64,000 nucleotides of DNA, from contig NZ_JAVFJK010000007.1 of assembly GCF_030908215.1 (NCBI RefSeq), positions 178,559 through 242,558 on the forward strand. Reading direction: 5' to 3'. Positions within the stretch are counted from its first letter, which is position 1. The number at the start of each line of letters is the position of its first letter. Positions 37,981 through 47,885 of the stretch are shown here, piece after piece. The position numbers were made by a program, and so were the translations under genes. Origin of the DNA: Sinomonas sp. ASV486. Lineage in GTDB: Bacteria > Actinomycetota > Actinomycetes > Actinomycetales > Micrococcaceae. Under the pieces are notes generated by a model, which was given only the letters and a program-made list of their open reading frames with translations, ran no database searches and had not been told where the DNA came from.

Positions 37981-39197
37981 TGGCGGATCTGCTGCCCGAA
38001 CACCCGGACTTCCTCTGGCACAACCCGGACCCCAAGCCCTCGTATGACGCGGTCATCGTGGGCGGCGGCGGCCACGGTCTCGCCACGGCGTACTACCTCG
38101 CCAAGAACCACGGGATGACCAACATCGCGGTCCTCGAGCGCGGCTGGCTCGCCGGCGGCAACATGGCCCGCAACACGACGATCATCCGCTCGAACTACCT
38201 GTGGGACGAATCGGCGGCGATCTACGAGCACTCCCTCAAGCTCTGGGAGCAGCTCCCCGAGGAGCTCGAGTACGACTTCCTGTTCAGCCAGCGCGGCGTC
38301 ATGAACCTCGCGCACACGCTCCAGGACGTGCGCGAGTCCGTCCGCCGCGTGGGCGCGAACAAGCTCAACGGCGTGGATGCCGAGTGGCTCGATGCCGACC
38401 AGGTCAAGGAACTCTGCCCGATCATCAACGTCAGCGAGGACATCCGCTACCCGGTCCTCGGTGCCACGTACCAGCCGCGCGCCGGCATCGCGAAGCACGA
38501 CCACGTCGCGTGGGCCTTCGCCCGCAAGGCGGACGAGCTCGGCGTCGACATCATCCAGAACTGCGAGGTCACGGGCTTCGTCAAGGACGGCAACCGTGTG
38601 GTCGGCGTCCAGACGAACCGGGGCACGATCGCCACGGGCAAGGTCGCCCTCTGCGCGGCGGGCCACTCGAGCGTGCTGGCCAAGCTCGCCGGCTTCGACC
38701 TCCCCATCCAGTCGCACCCCCTCCAGGCGCTCGTCTCCGAGCTCCATCACAAGGTGCACCCCACGGTCGTCATGTCCAACCACGTCCACGTGTACGTCTC
38801 CCAGGCGCACAAGGGCGAGCTCGTCATGGGCGCGGGCATCGACTCCTACAACGGCTACGGCCAGCGCGGGGCGTTCCACGTCATCGAGGAGCAGATGGCA
38901 GCCGCCGTCGAGCTCTTCCCGATCTTCGCCCGGGCGCACCTCCTGCGCACGTGGGGCGGCATCGTCGACGTGACGCTCGATGCGTCCCCGATCGTCGGCA
39001 AGGCCCCGGTCGAGGGCATGTACGTCAACTGCGGCTGGGGCACGGGAGGCTTCAAGGGCACCCCGGGCGCTGGCTGGAGCATGGCGCACACCATCGCCAC
39101 GGACGAGGCCCACGCCCTCAACGCACCCTTCGCCCTCGAGCGCTTCGAGACCGGCGCCCTCATCGACGAGCACGGCGCCGCCGCCGTGGCCCACTGA
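37980..39197 (+). CDS. soxB: sarcosine oxidase beta subunit
   Basis: A 405-residue FAD-binding subunit of heterotetrameric sarcosine oxidase. The Rossmann fingerprint is [22 protein letters not shown] near residue 20, followed by [20 protein letters not shown], and near the end [23 protein letters not shown]. The beta chain also carries the covalent FMN in known enzymes. ATG at 37980 overlaps the glyA stop as TGATG; a GTG one codon earlier is in frame. It oxidises the N-methyl of sarcosine. Confidence 0.95.
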   Translation: MADLLPEHPDFLWHNPDPKPSYDAVIVGGGGHGLATAYYLAKNHGMTNIAVLERGWLAGGNMARNTTIIRSNYLWDESAAIYEHSLKLWEQLPEELEYDFLFSQRGVMNLAHTLQDVRESVRRVGANKLNGVDAEWLDADQVKELCPIINVSEDIRYPVLGATYQPRAGIAKHDHVAWAFARKADELGVDIIQNCEVTGFVKDGNRVVGVQTNRGTIATGKVALCAAGHSSVLAKLAGFDLPIQSHPLQALVSELHHKVHPTVVMSNHVHVYVSQAHKGELVMGAGIDSYNGYGQRGAFHVIEEQMAAAVELFPIFARAHLLRTWGGIVDVTLDASPIVGKAPVEGMYVNCGWGTGGFKGTPGAGWSMAHTIATDEAHALNAPFALERFETGALIDEHGAAAVAH

Positions 39198-39234
39198 GCC
39201 GCAGGCTCAGGTAAGCACAGAAAGGAGCCAGAGC

Positions 39235-39537
39235 ATGCTTCTCATCACCTGCCCGAACTGCGGCCCGCGCGACGAGACCGAGTTCCACTACGGCGGCCAG
39301 GCCCACGTGGCCTACCCCGAGAACCCCGCCGAGCTGACCGACACCGAATGGTCGAGGTACCTCTTCTACCGCGAGAACCCCAAGGGCACCTTCGCCGAGC
39401 GCTGGGTCCACACCGCGGGCTGCCGCAAGTGGTTCAATGCCCTGCGCGACACCGTGACCTACGAGTTCAAGTCCGTCTACACCGGCGCAGCCCCCGCAGC
39501 AGCGCCAGCCTCAACCCCGACAGGAGGCCAGAAGTGA
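39235..39537 (+). CDS. soxD: sarcosine oxidase delta subunit
   Basis: A 100-residue zinc-binding subunit. Zinc ligands are Cys6 and Cys9 in [13 protein letters not shown] with the later His and Cys in [12 protein letters not shown]. The tyrosine- and asparagine-rich middle ([17 protein letters not shown]) is highly characteristic. AAAGGAG precedes the ATG at 39235. A short Ala/Pro-rich tail ends within the soxA start. Confidence 0.95.
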   Translation: MLLITCPNCGPRDETEFHYGGQAHVAYPENPAELTDTEWSRYLFYRENPKGTFAERWVHTAGCRKWFNALRDTVTYEFKSVYTGAAPAAAPASTPTGGQK

Positions 39538-42509
39538 GCCACCCGACCCAGTCGTTCCGCCTCCCCGCCGAGAAGGCGGCGGCCGCGCGGATCTCGCGCG
39601 ACGCCGTCGTGCGCTTCACCGTGGACGGCACCGAGTACGAAGGCCTCGCGGGCGACACGGTCGCCTCGGCGCTCCTCGCCAACGGCGTGGCCGAGGCCGG
39701 GCCGTCCATGTACCTTCGCCGCCCGCGCGGCATCCTCGCCGCAGGCGTCGAGGAGCCCAACGCCCTCCTCACGGTCAAGGACCGGGGAGCCGGCGGCGTC
39801 GACGAGACGATGCTCCCTGCCACGATCGTCGAGCTCACGGACGGGCTTGAGGCCACGTACCTGTCGGGGCTCGGCACTCTCGATCCGCGTACCGATACCG
39901 CCGTCTACGACAAGAAGCACGTCCACGCCGACGTCCTCGTCATCGGCGCAGGGCCGTCCGGCCTCTCCGCAGCCCGCGAGGCCGCCAGGACCGGCGCTCG
40001 CGTCATCCTCATCGACGACCAGCCCGAGCTGGGCGGCTCGCTGCTCTCTGCTCCGTCGGAAACGGTCGACGGCGTCCCCGCACCCGAGTGGATCGCCGCG
40101 GCTGCCGCCGAGCTCGCCGCAGCGGACGAGGTCACGGTCCTGACCCGCACGAACGCGTTCGGCTCCTACGACTCGAACTACGTCGTCGCGCTCGAGTCCC
40201 GGACCGACCACCTCGGCACGGCGAAGGCCCGCGAACTGGACGCCCAGGGCGTCTCGCGCCAGCGGCTGTGGCACATCCGTGCCGGACAGGTGGTCCTTGC
40301 GACCGGCGCCCACGAGCGTCCGATCGTGTTCGCGGACAACGACCGCCCGGGCATCATGCTCGCCTCCGCGGCCCGCACCTACCTCAACCGGTACGGCGTT
40401 CGCCCCGGCTCCGCCGCCGTCGTGTTCACCACGAATGACTCGGCGTACGCCACCGCGACGGACCTCGTCGCTGCGGGCGTCCCCGTAGCCGCCGTCGTCG
40501 ATGCGCGGCCTACGAAGACGGCCGTGGCCCTCGCGGCCGAGTCGGCCGGTCTCCGCGTCATCTCCGGCTCCGCGGTCGTCTCGACCGAGGCGAGCGCAGC
40601 GGAAGGCGACAGCAGCGGCCGGGTGAGCGGCGTCGTCGTGCGCGGACTCGATGCGGCTGGCAACCTGAGCGGCGCCTCCGAGCGCCTCGAGGCTGACCTC
40701 TTGGCCGTCTCGGGCGGCTGGAGCCCGCTCGTGCACCTGTTCAGCCAGCGCCAGGGCAAGCTGCGTTGGGACGAGGAGCTGGCCGGGTTCGTGCCCGCCA
40801 CGACCGTCGAGGCCCAGCAGGTCGTGGGTGCGGCGCGGGGCTCCTACGAGCTCGCCGACGCCCTCGCCGAGGGCTCCCACGCGGGCGCCGTCGCGGCGTT
40901 CAACGCGGGCTTCGTGACCGAGGCCGGCGAGCACGCCTCAAGCCTCCCCTCACACCCCGCCACCGCCTCGGCCCCGACCCGCCAGGTCTGGCTCGTCCCG
41001 GGGGAGACCGGAGGCCCCGCCGACTGGAACACCCACTTCGTGGACTTCCAGCGCGACCAGACGGTCCACGACGTGCTCCGTGCGACCGGCTCGGGCATGC
41101 GCTCGGTCGAGCACATCAAGCGGTACACCTCGATTTCCACCGCGAACGATCAGGGCAAGACGTCCGGAGTGAACGCGATCGGCGTCATCGCTGCCGCGCT
41201 GAAGGGCGAGGGGTCTGCTGCCCCCGGCATCGGCGAGATCGGCACGACGACGTTCCGCGCACCCTACGCGCCGGTCGCCTTCGCGGCGATGGCCGGGCGC
41301 AAGCGCGGCGAGCTGTTCGACCCAGAGCGGATCAGCTCGGTCCACCCGTGGCACGTCGCCCAGGGCGCGAAGTTCGAGTTCGTGGGCCAGTGGCTGCGTC
41401 CGTGGTACTTCCCGCAGGGCGAGGAGACCATGGACGAGGCCGTGCTGCGCGAGTGCGCCGCCGTGCGCGAGTCCGTGGGCTTCATGGACGCCACGACCCT
41501 CGGCAAGATCGAGATCTGGGGCGCGGACGCGGGCGAGTTCCTCAACCGCATCTACACGAACGCGTTCAAGAAGCTCGCCCCGGGCATGGGCCGCTACGGC
41601 GTCATGTGCGGCCCGGACGGCATGATCTTCGACGACGGCGTGACCCTGCGCCTGGACGCGGACCGCTACTTCATGACCACTACGACCGGCGGGGCCGCGA
41701 AGGTCCTCGACTGGCTCGAGGAGTGGCACCAGACGGAGTGGCCCGAGCTCGACGCGAACTTCACCTCCGTCACCGAGCAGTGGACCACCGTGGCGGTGGT
41801 CGGCCCGAAGTCCCGCGAGGTTATCTCGAAGGTCGCCCCGGAGCTGGACGTGGACAACGACGCCTTCCCGTTCATGGCGTGGCGCGACACGACCCTCGCC
41901 TCCGGCATCCCGGCCCGCGTGTGCCGCATTTCGTTCTCCGGTGAGCTCGCCTACGAGATCAACGTGGCCACCTGGTACGGGCTGCAGGTCTGGGAGGACG
42001 TCGCCGAGGCCGGAGCGGAGTTCAACATCACCCCGTACGGCACCGAGACCATGCACGTGCTGCGCGCCGAGAAGGGATACCCGATCGTCGGCCAGGACAC
42101 TGACGGCACCATCACCCCGCAGGACGCGGGCATGGAGTGGATCGTGTCCAAGGCGAAGGACTTCGTGGGCAAGCGCTCGTACTCCCGCGAGGACACAGCC
42201 CGCACCGACCGCAAGCACCTCATCTCGCTCACGCCCGTGGATCCGTCCTTCCGCCTCCCGGAGGGCACGCAGGTCATCGAGCAGGGCGTCTCCACGGACT
42301 CCTCCAACGGCCCCGTGCCGATGCAGGGATTCGTCACGTCGAGCTACCACTCGGCGGCGCTGGGGCGCTCGTTCGCCCTGGCCCTCATCAAGAACGGCCG
42401 CAACCGCATCGGCGAGGTCCTCACCGCCGTGGCCGGGGACCGGCTCGTTGACGTCACGGTCGGGGAGACCGTCCTGTTTGATCCTGAAGGGAAGCGCCGT
42501 GATGGCTGA
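39534..42509 (+). CDS. soxA: sarcosine oxidase alpha subunit
   Basis: A 991-residue subunit. The N-terminal 100 residues form a ferredoxin-like domain ([24 protein letters not shown]), then a dinucleotide-binding domain opens with [20 protein letters not shown], and the last 400 residues are the folate-binding T-protein-like domain ([31 protein letters not shown]). The latter makes methylene-tetrahydrofolate from the sarcosine methyl. The start is GTG at 39534, overlapping the soxD stop, with GGAGG upstream. Its 3' end overlaps soxG by 8 bp. Confidence 0.96.
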   Translation: MSHPTQSFRLPAEKAAAARISRDAVVRFTVDGTEYEGLAGDTVASALLANGVAEAGPSMYLRRPRGILAAGVEEPNALLTVKDRGAGGVDETMLPATIVELTDGLEATYLSGLGTLDPRTDTAVYDKKHVHADVLVIGAGPSGLSAAREAARTGARVILIDDQPELGGSLLSAPSETVDGVPAPEWIAAAAAELAAADEVTVLTRTNAFGSYDSNYVVALESRTDHLGTAKARELDAQGVSRQRLWHIRAGQVVLATGAHERPIVFADNDRPGIMLASAARTYLNRYGVRPGSAAVVFTTNDSAYATATDLVAAGVPVAAVVDARPTKTAVALAAESAGLRVISGSAVVSTEASAAEGDSSGRVSGVVVRGLDAAGNLSGASERLEADLLAVSGGWSPLVHLFSQRQGKLRWDEELAGFVPATTVEAQQVVGAARGSYELADALAEGSHAGAVAAFNAGFVTEAGEHASSLPSHPATASAPTRQVWLVPGETGGPADWNTHFVDFQRDQTVHDVLRATGSGMRSVEHIKRYTSISTANDQGKTSGVNAIGVIAAALKGEGSAAPGIGEIGTTTFRAPYAPVAFAAMAGRKRGELFDPERISSVHPWHVAQGAKFEFVGQWLRPWYFPQGEETMDEAVLRECAAVRESVGFMDATTLGKIEIWGADAGEFLNRIYTNAFKKLAPGMGRYGVMCGPDGMIFDDGVTLRLDADRYFMTTTTGGAAKVLDWLEEWHQTEWPELDANFTSVTEQWTTVAVVGPKSREVISKVAPELDVDNDAFPFMAWRDTTLASGIPARVCRISFSGELAYEINVATWYGLQVWEDVAEAGAEFNITPYGTETMHVLRAEKGYPIVGQDTDGTITPQDAGMEWIVSKAKDFVGKRSYSREDTARTDRKHLISLTPVDPSFRLPEGTQVIEQGVSTDSSNGPVPMQGFVTSSYHSAALGRSFALALIKNGRNRIGEVLTAVAGDRLVDVTVGETVLFDPEGKRRDG

Positions 42510-43221
42510 GACGACTGTTGTGACACCGCTTGCATCCACCCACGCCCCCCTCGCGGGCCCCGGGGCGCCCGGCCTGCGCCGCAGCCCCGCGGCGCAGCTC
42601 GCCGACGCTTTCGCCGCCGCGACCGCTGCCACCGCCGCTGACGCCGCGCGTGCCGTGGCGGTGCGCGAGGTGCCCTTCCTTCCCCAGCTCGGCCTGCGGG
42701 CCGTGGCCGGCTCGGCAGGTGCCGCTGCACTCGAGTCCGCGCTTGGCGTGTCCCTGCCCTCCGGGCATGGGAACACCACGTCCGGCGCCGAGTTCACGGT
42801 CCTGTGGATCGGGCCGGATGAGTTCCTTGCCGTGGGCACTGCGGGCGCCGACGCGTCGTCGTCCGACCGCGGCCCGTCCGAGGCCGCACGGTTGAGCGCG
42901 GCGCTCGGCGAGGTGGGCGCGCGGACCCCGGGTGCCGTCGTCGACCTCTCCGCGAACCGGACGACGTTCGAGCTGACCGGCCCAAGCGCCCGGGCAGTGC
43001 TCGAGAAGGGCGTTTCGTTCGACCTGCACCCGCGCCACTTCGCCGTGGGCCAGGCCATCGCGACCGTTCTGGACCACGTCCCCGTGCTCGTGTGGAAGAC
43101 GGGGGAGGACGCCTACCGGATCCTGCCCCGGGCGTCCTTCGCGGACCACGTGGGCCGGTGGCTCATCGACGCGATGCGCGAATTCGCGGTTCGCGAGCTG
43201 ACGGCGCCGGGCGCGCGGTGA
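42502..43221 (+). CDS. soxG: sarcosine oxidase gamma subunit
   Basis: A 239-residue subunit of the sarcosine oxidase heterotetramer. It is Ala-rich at the N-terminus and has the family segments [37 protein letters not shown] and the end [16 protein letters not shown]. It resembles the folate-binding domain of the alpha chain in outline. It starts inside soxA and is followed after 4 bp by purU2. Confidence 0.94.
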   Translation: MAETTVVTPLASTHAPLAGPGAPGLRRSPAAQLADAFAAATAATAADAARAVAVREVPFLPQLGLRAVAGSAGAAALESALGVSLPSGHGNTTSGAEFTVLWIGPDEFLAVGTAGADASSSDRGPSEAARLSAALGEVGARTPGAVVDLSANRTTFELTGPSARAVLEKGVSFDLHPRHFAVGQAIATVLDHVPVLVWKTGEDAYRILPRASFADHVGRWLIDAMREFAVRELTAPGAR

Positions 43222-43225
43222 CGGC

Positions 43226-44119
43226 ATGACGACTGAATACGTCCTGACGCTCGACTGCGCCGAGGGACCCGGGATCGTGTTCGCGGTCTCAGGATTCCTC
43301 GCGGAGCACGGGTGCGACATCGTGGACATCAAGCAGTTCGGGGACCGGCGCGCGGGGCACTTCTACATGCGGGTGCACTTCGAGGCCCCCGCCGGCGACG
43401 CCGCGGCGCTCGGCTCGCAGGCCCTCTCGGATGCCGACGACGACATCGATCGCCTCCGCGCCGACTTCGCCCCGGTCGGAGCGAAGTTCGGCATGGCGTG
43501 GCAGCTGCGTCCCGCGGGGGAGAAGACCCGCGTGCTGCTCATGGTCTCCAAGTTCGGGCACTGCCTCAACGACCTGCTCTTCCGGGCGCGGATCGGCGAG
43601 CTCCCGGTTGACATCGTCGCCGTCGTGTCGAACCACGAGGACCAGCGGAGCCTCGTGGAGTGGCACGGCATCCCGTACCACCACATTCCGGTGACGAAGG
43701 AGACCAAGCCGGAGGCCGAGGAGAAGCTGCTCTCGCTCGTCGACGCGTATGCGGTGGAGCTCGTGGTGCTGGCCCGCTACATGCAGGTCCTCTCCGACGC
43801 GCTCGCCACGAAGATGGCCGGACGAGTGATCAACATCCACCACTCGTTCCTGCCTTCCTTCAAGGGCGCCAAACCTTACCACCAGGCGTGGGACCGGGGC
43901 GTCAAGACGGTCGGTGCCACGGCGCACTACGTGAACGCCGAGCTCGACGAGGGGCCGATCATCGCCCAGCAGGTCATCGAGGTGGACCACACCCACTCGC
44001 CCGAGGACCTCGTCGCGGTGGGCCGCGACGCCGAAACAAAGGCGCTCTCCAACGCGGTTCGCTGGCACTGCGAGGGCCGCGTGATCCTCAACGGCAACCG
44101 CACGGTGGTGCTGCGGTAG
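43226..44119 (+). CDS. purU: formyltetrahydrofolate deformylase (PurU2)
   Basis: A 297-residue paralogue of PurU1. The ACT domain opens with LTLDCAEGPGIVFAVSGFL; the catalytic part has [40 protein letters not shown] and GATAHYVNAELDEGPIIAQ. There is no clear ribosome site; it sits 4 bp after soxG and is probably translated by coupling. It would return formyl-folate to free folate when sarcosine oxidation loads the folate pool. A hairpin at 44149 ends the operon. Confidence 0.95.
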   Translation: MTTEYVLTLDCAEGPGIVFAVSGFLAEHGCDIVDIKQFGDRRAGHFYMRVHFEAPAGDAAALGSQALSDADDDIDRLRADFAPVGAKFGMAWQLRPAGEKTRVLLMVSKFGHCLNDLLFRARIGELPVDIVAVVSNHEDQRSLVEWHGIPYHHIPVTKETKPEAEEKLLSLVDAYAVELVVLARYMQVLSDALATKMAGRVINIHHSFLPSFKGAKPYHQAWDRGVKTVGATAHYVNAELDEGPIIAQQVIEVDHTHSPEDLVAVGRDAETKALSNAVRWHCEGRVILNGNRTVVLR

Positions 44120-44148
44120 CAGGCCGCCGTCTGACGCCACCCGCCCGC

Positions 44149-44193
44149 CGTCTGAGGGTCACCTCCTGAACATCAGGAGGTGACCCTCAGACG
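44149..44193. terminator. bidirectional 21-bp-stem terminator
   Basis: A perfect 21-bp stem (44149-44169 with 44173-44193) and only a 3-nt loop. The right arm contains the last codons of the converging EamA transporter. The arm carries CTGAGGGTCA, also found near the terminator at 59714. Confidence 0.9.
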
Positions 44194-45129
44194 TTTCCTG
44201 CCCTCGGAGGCTCCCGAGCGGCGGCGTCCTGGCCTCCGCGTGTGCATTCCTGCGTACGCCCCTCCCACCACGAGCAGGCCGCCGAGGAAGAGCGTCGGCG
44301 TGAGCGGCTCCGCATCCAGGAGCGAGGACAGGATGACGGAGGGGATGGGGATGAGCAGGAACTGGTAGGTCGTCGCAGAGGCGCTCCATCGCCTCAGCAC
44401 GAACAGGAAGGCCGCGAAGATGATGACGGTCGAGACGATGAGGAAGCCCACCGCCACGAGCGTGGTGCCCTGGGTGGGCAGCGCCCACCGTTCACTCGAC
44501 GCGGCCGAGGCGAGGGCCAGCAGAAGGGCCCCCACCGCCATGCCGATTGCGTTGAGCGAGGCCGCCGGCGCCCGTGGGAACCGTTTGACGGCTACGGCGC
44601 CGCCAGCGATGGACACCGCCGCGGCGACCATCGCCGCCATGCCGACGAGGGACGACGCGGACAGCATGCTCGTGCCGATCCCACTGATGACGGCAATGCC
44701 GAGGATGGCGACGAGGGTTCCCCCCAGACGTCTCCAGCGGAACACCTCGATCCTGAAGGCCGCCGCGAGGAGGATCGTGGCGAGCGGAGCGGCCGCCAGC
44801 ACGATCTGGGCAAGCCCGGCGTGCACAGTGCGGAGTCCCTCGTAGATGAACCCGTAGGCGAGTCCGAAGTTCAGCACGCCGTACAGCAGGGCCCCGAGGA
44901 GCTGCCGTCCGCGCGGGAAGGCCGCGCGCTGGGCCGCCATGACCGCCCCGAAGACGAGCGCCGCGAGCGCGAAGCGCAATGCCGCCCCGAACAGGGGGTC
45001 GAGTTCGCGGTTGCTGTAGCGGATTGCGACAGCATTCCCGCCCGTGACGATGAGGGCGCTGACGAAGACCAGAACGGTCAGGGCGTTCTTGCCTCCGGCA
45101 GTGCTCACTCCATCTCCGGAAGCGTTCAT
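44173..45129 (-). CDS. EamA/DMT-family transporter
   Basis: A 318-residue protein with about ten hydrophobic helices in two EamA repeats, the first ending FGLAYGFIYEGLRTVHAGLAQIVLAAAPLA and the second near VGFLIVSTVIIFAAFLFVLRRWSASATTYQFLLIPI. Members export or import metabolites such as amino acids. ATG at 45129 is taken; an in-frame upstream ATG at 45165 also lacks a clear ribosome site. It is the last gene of a leftward group after the Cache regulator and the small membrane protein. Confidence 0.85.
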   Translation of the reverse strand: MNASGDGVSTAGGKNALTVLVFVSALIVTGGNAVAIRYSNRELDPLFGAALRFALAALVFGAVMAAQRAAFPRGRQLLGALLYGVLNFGLAYGFIYEGLRTVHAGLAQIVLAAAPLATILLAAAFRIEVFRWRRLGGTLVAILGIAVISGIGTSMLSASSLVGMAAMVAAAVSIAGGAVAVKRFPRAPAASLNAIGMAVGALLLALASAASSERWALPTQGTTLVAVGFLIVSTVIIFAAFLFVLRRWSASATTYQFLLIPIPSVILSSLLDAEPLTPTLFLGGLLVVGGAYAGMHTRRPGRRRSGASEGRKRLRVTS

Positions 45130-45232
45130 GCCATCAGTGTGCGCGCCCGGTGCCTCCCGGACCATCGCGTGATCGCGCTATCCGACGCGGGCCCACCGCC
45201 CTTGCTTGCCCGCAGCGCTATTCCGCGGCGTT

Positions 45233-45580
45233 CTATTCCGCGGCGCGCGTGGTGCCGCTGCCCCCCACCCAGTCCTCGGTCACCGCGGGGGGGAAGTCCA
45301 CCGTCTGGAGCGTCTCGACGACGGCGGAGACCTCGGGATGCGTCTTGGTGAGCCGGGCGCGGAGGAGGGCAATGACCGAGATGAGGAACCACGCGATGTT
45401 CGTCACCACGGAGGGCCACGCGCCGTGGTAGGCGCCGTTGACCATGAAGGCGCACGAACCCAGGAGGTTCGCCGTCTGGAATCGGCGGCCCGGCCGCAGC
45501 CAGCCCATAGAGACAGACAGGTACGCCACCAGGACTGCGACCGCTCCGGCCCATCCGGTGACTTCAATCGGCACGTCCAC
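45233..45580 (-). CDS. small membrane protein, CBU_0592-like
   Basis: A 115-residue protein with three hydrophobic helices: VTGWAGAVAVLVAYLSVSM, FQTANLLGSCAFMVNGAYHG and WPSVVTNIAWFLISVIALL. This pattern, with the NGxYHGAWPSVVxN core, resembles the CBU_0592 membrane family of unknown function. The start is GTG at 45580, with GAAGGGAG upstream; this overlaps the end of the Cache regulator gene by 17 bp, showing coupling. A longer open frame to 45760 is a shadow of that regulator. Confidence 0.75.
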   Translation of the reverse strand: MDVPIEVTGWAGAVAVLVAYLSVSMGWLRPGRRFQTANLLGSCAFMVNGAYHGAWPSVVTNIAWFLISVIALLRARLTKTHPEVSAVVETLQTVDFPPAVTEDWVGGSGTTRAAE

Positions 45581-47069
45581 GGGCGCTCCCTTCAGATGTC
45601 TGCATTGCTTGCGGGCTGCGGGACGGCGTGGCCGTCGGCCGCGGCGCCTGCGCCAGATGGAGGCGCCAGGGGACGGGTGGGAGGGCGATGGTCCGGGCCA
45701 CCTCGGCGGTTGAGGAGAAGATGTCGCCGACAAGGCTGCCGGAGTTGGCTGCGATGACAACGTCCATCTGGTCGACGATGCACGATCCCCACGGAAGCGA
45801 TTCGAGGAACGGCGCGAATCCCGCCTGGAGTTGGCTCACCAGGACATCGGCCACGGCGGCCCCGATCATCCGCCCCTCCCTCATCACGCATTTGCTGAAC
45901 GTGACGATGTACGCGTTCGAGCCGTTCGCGTCGACATAGGCGTAGCTGGCCTGGACCGGTTCTGTGGCCCCTTCCCGGGGCCACCAGGGAGCGGTGGCGT
46001 AGTCGTAGTACTCGAGGTCCATCTCGAGCCGCTGCGGGGTGCTGCGGCCAGGCGGAACATAGGCCCACACGAAGCCTGACTCGCCGAAGAACTTCGAGTC
46101 CGCGAGGAATCCCGTCCCGTAGAGGATGGGATGCGTCTCGACCAGAGTGTCGTGCGCGATCTGATAGACGCCTTCCAGCTCGTCCAGGCCTCCGCCCGGG
46201 GCAGCATCGAGGGCGGCGTGGACGGCCTCTTCGACGACGCGGATCGACGCGACGGCCGTCTTCTCGATCTCGGCGGCGAGCGCTCCGATGGACGTGATGG
46301 CACCTTCTTCCCCCAGGCCGCCGCGCAGAGCAGCGTCATGGGGTGCGGTGTCCATGGACATGCGCAGGTCGATCAGAGCGTTCATCTCGCGGCGGACGTG
46401 CCCTTCGGCCCGGGTGCGCGCGAGGAGGGTATCGCCACTGCCGATGGCCCCCACGATCTCGGCATGCTCGCGCGCGGCCGTGAGGCCTTCGCCCGCGGTG
46501 CTCGTCCAGATCAGGGGCCCGACCTCGGCCTGGAGCGCCATCTCCTGCCGGGTGAGCCGGACGGACCGTGACGCGGCCGCGAGTTCAAGGTGGAACTTGC
46601 TGTCCGCGCGGGCCATGTCTGCGGGTTCATGGGCTGTCCCGACCATGGCCCCGAGGGATGCGAGGCGCGCGACCGAGATCTGCTGCGGCCGTGCGGCCGC
46701 TGCCGCCGCGGCTGAGCCCGCCAGGACCGCCCGGTACTCGCGGATGTCGCGGAGGGCGTCGAGGGAGTAGGCGCCCAGCGCCTCCCTCCGCGCCCGGGCC
46801 AACTGGCCCGTGTTCGCCTTGACGAAGCTTCCACCGCCACGGCCTCGGCGCGTTTCCACGAGTCCCAGATGGCGGAGCTCGGCCAGAGCTGAGCGCAGCG
46901 TCTGCGTCGAGACGCCCATCATCGCCGCGAGGTCGTTCTCGCTGGGGAGCTGGGTCTCGTCCTCGAGGACCCCCAGCTCGATCGCCTGCCTGATCCGGCG
47001 TCCGATCTCCTCGCCGCGCTCGGCGGTCTCCAGAGGGGCGAAGGCGAGTTGTTCCCTCCAACTGCTCAC
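45564..47069 (-). CDS. GntR-FCD regulator fused to a Cache-like sensor domain
   Basis: A 501-residue protein in three parts. The GntR winged helix covers residues 20-85 (LPSENDLAAMMGVSTQTLRSALAELR). A helical FCD-like domain spans about 95-270 (DIREYRAVLAGSAAAAA, SKFHLELAAASRS, AREHAEIVGAIGSGD). The last 200 residues resemble a Cache/PDC sensor: GTGFLADSKFF, LEYYDYATAPWW, SYAYVDANGSNAYIVTFSKCVM and GAAVADVLVSQL. Cache domains are usually extracellular, but no signal or membrane helix is visible, so this one is cytosolic. GTG at 47069 has GAGGAG upstream. Confidence 0.82.
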   Translation of the reverse strand: MSSWREQLAFAPLETAERGEEIGRRIRQAIELGVLEDETQLPSENDLAAMMGVSTQTLRSALAELRHLGLVETRRGRGGGSFVKANTGQLARARREALGAYSLDALRDIREYRAVLAGSAAAAAAARPQQISVARLASLGAMVGTAHEPADMARADSKFHLELAAASRSVRLTRQEMALQAEVGPLIWTSTAGEGLTAAREHAEIVGAIGSGDTLLARTRAEGHVRREMNALIDLRMSMDTAPHDAALRGGLGEEGAITSIGALAAEIEKTAVASIRVVEEAVHAALDAAPGGGLDELEGVYQIAHDTLVETHPILYGTGFLADSKFFGESGFVWAYVPPGRSTPQRLEMDLEYYDYATAPWWPREGATEPVQASYAYVDANGSNAYIVTFSKCVMREGRMIGAAVADVLVSQLQAGFAPFLESLPWGSCIVDQMDVVIAANSGSLVGDIFSSTAEVARTIALPPVPWRLHLAQAPRPTATPSRSPQAMQTSEGSARGRAD

Positions 47070-47110
47070 GAGTCCTCCTCTTTTCTTCTGCGTTCTCCTC
47101 TGAGTCTACT

Positions 47111-47150
47111 CTAAACCCTTGACATGTGAACTCACAGGTTTACAGTTTAG
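47111..47150. promoter_or_regulatory. promoter with nested palindromes upstream of the Cache regulator
   Basis: On the + strand TTGACA (47119-47124) and TACAGT (47141-47146) form a plausible promoter. Between them TGTGAACTCACA (47125-47136) is palindromic, and CTAAAC (47111-47116) mirrors GTTTAG (47145-47150). It sits between the divergent regulator and small-gene pair. Confidence 0.5.
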
Positions 47151-47218
47151 ATATCAGCGGAACGGGACTCAGGTCCCGGGCCGGCCACCCAGAGAAGATG
47201 ACAGAGGAGGCGGGGACC

Positions 47219-47536
47219 ATGGTGGATGTCAATGATGTCGTCCATGTGTGGAGCCGCGCCGGTCACGGGACACCTCATGACCGACTGGGCCTGTACGCCC
47301 AAGCACTCACTGCGCACCGTCCGGTCGGCCCCTACCGGGCCCTCGACGACGCGCAGGAAGACGGCGCGATCCTCGCCCTCTACCGTGTGGACCGTCCCCA
47401 GGCGACGATCGCCGACCTCCGCCAACTCCCAGCCCTCGCGCTCTGGAGCTACCACCAGATGCTGCACGATCTGGCCCGCGAAGGCCTCGGCCCGCTCCGA
47501 GACCATGGAACACTGCGGATCGCGGTCCTGCGGTGA
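47219..47536 (+). CDS. hypothetical protein
   Basis: A 105-residue protein I do not recognise. It is soluble, begins VDVNDVVHVWSRAGHG, and has a helical C-terminal half (LALWSYHQMLHDLAREGLG). The ATG at 47219 is chosen because GAGGAGG lies 8-13 nt upstream; earlier in-frame starts (47126, 47198) have no such site. It diverges from the Cache-GntR gene and overlaps the next small gene by GTGA, so the pair is coupled. Confidence 0.6.
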   Translation: MVDVNDVVHVWSRAGHGTPHDRLGLYAQALTAHRPVGPYRALDDAQEDGAILALYRVDRPQATIADLRQLPALALWSYHQMLHDLAREGLGPLRDHGTLRIAVLR

Positions 47537-47700
47537 AACGGCGCATCCCCCGACCGGTCGGCGGAGTCCCCACCACCGTGTACCCACAGCCCCGCCGCGA
47601 CGTCCCGACCACAGCGGCCGCCACAGCCCGCGATGCCGACGCGCACGAGCGGCTCATCCGCCGGCTCGACCTCGAGATCATCGTCCTCGACCTCATCTGA
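47533..47700 (+). CDS. small hypothetical protein
   Basis: A 55-residue Arg-rich frame that starts with GTG inside the stop of the preceding gene. It runs KRRIPRPVGGVPTTVYP to a helical, acidic end LIRRLDLEIIVLDLI. The coupling and the hydrophobic-acidic end suggest a real small protein, but no family is recognised. Confidence 0.45.
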   Translation: MKRRIPRPVGGVPTTVYPQPRRDVPTTAAATARDADAHERLIRRLDLEIIVLDLI

Positions 47701-47885
47701 GGCGACTCAAGCTCCTGCCCTCCCGCCCCCGCCCCCTACCGGTCGGCCCGGGGCTGTCAGGGGACAGTGGAACGTGCGGCAGGGCGCGTTGGCCCCCGCC
47801 TTACGGGCAGACTTCGCCAGCTTGTCCGGGACACTTCAGGCATGCTGGCCGCAACTTTCCGCTCAGTCCAAAAAGTACAAGGCAG

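Noticed and set aside
40950..43058. A 702-residue antisense frame over soxA and soxG
   Set aside because: Its composition is that of a reverse-strand shadow, and soxA and soxG are unmistakable on the + strand.
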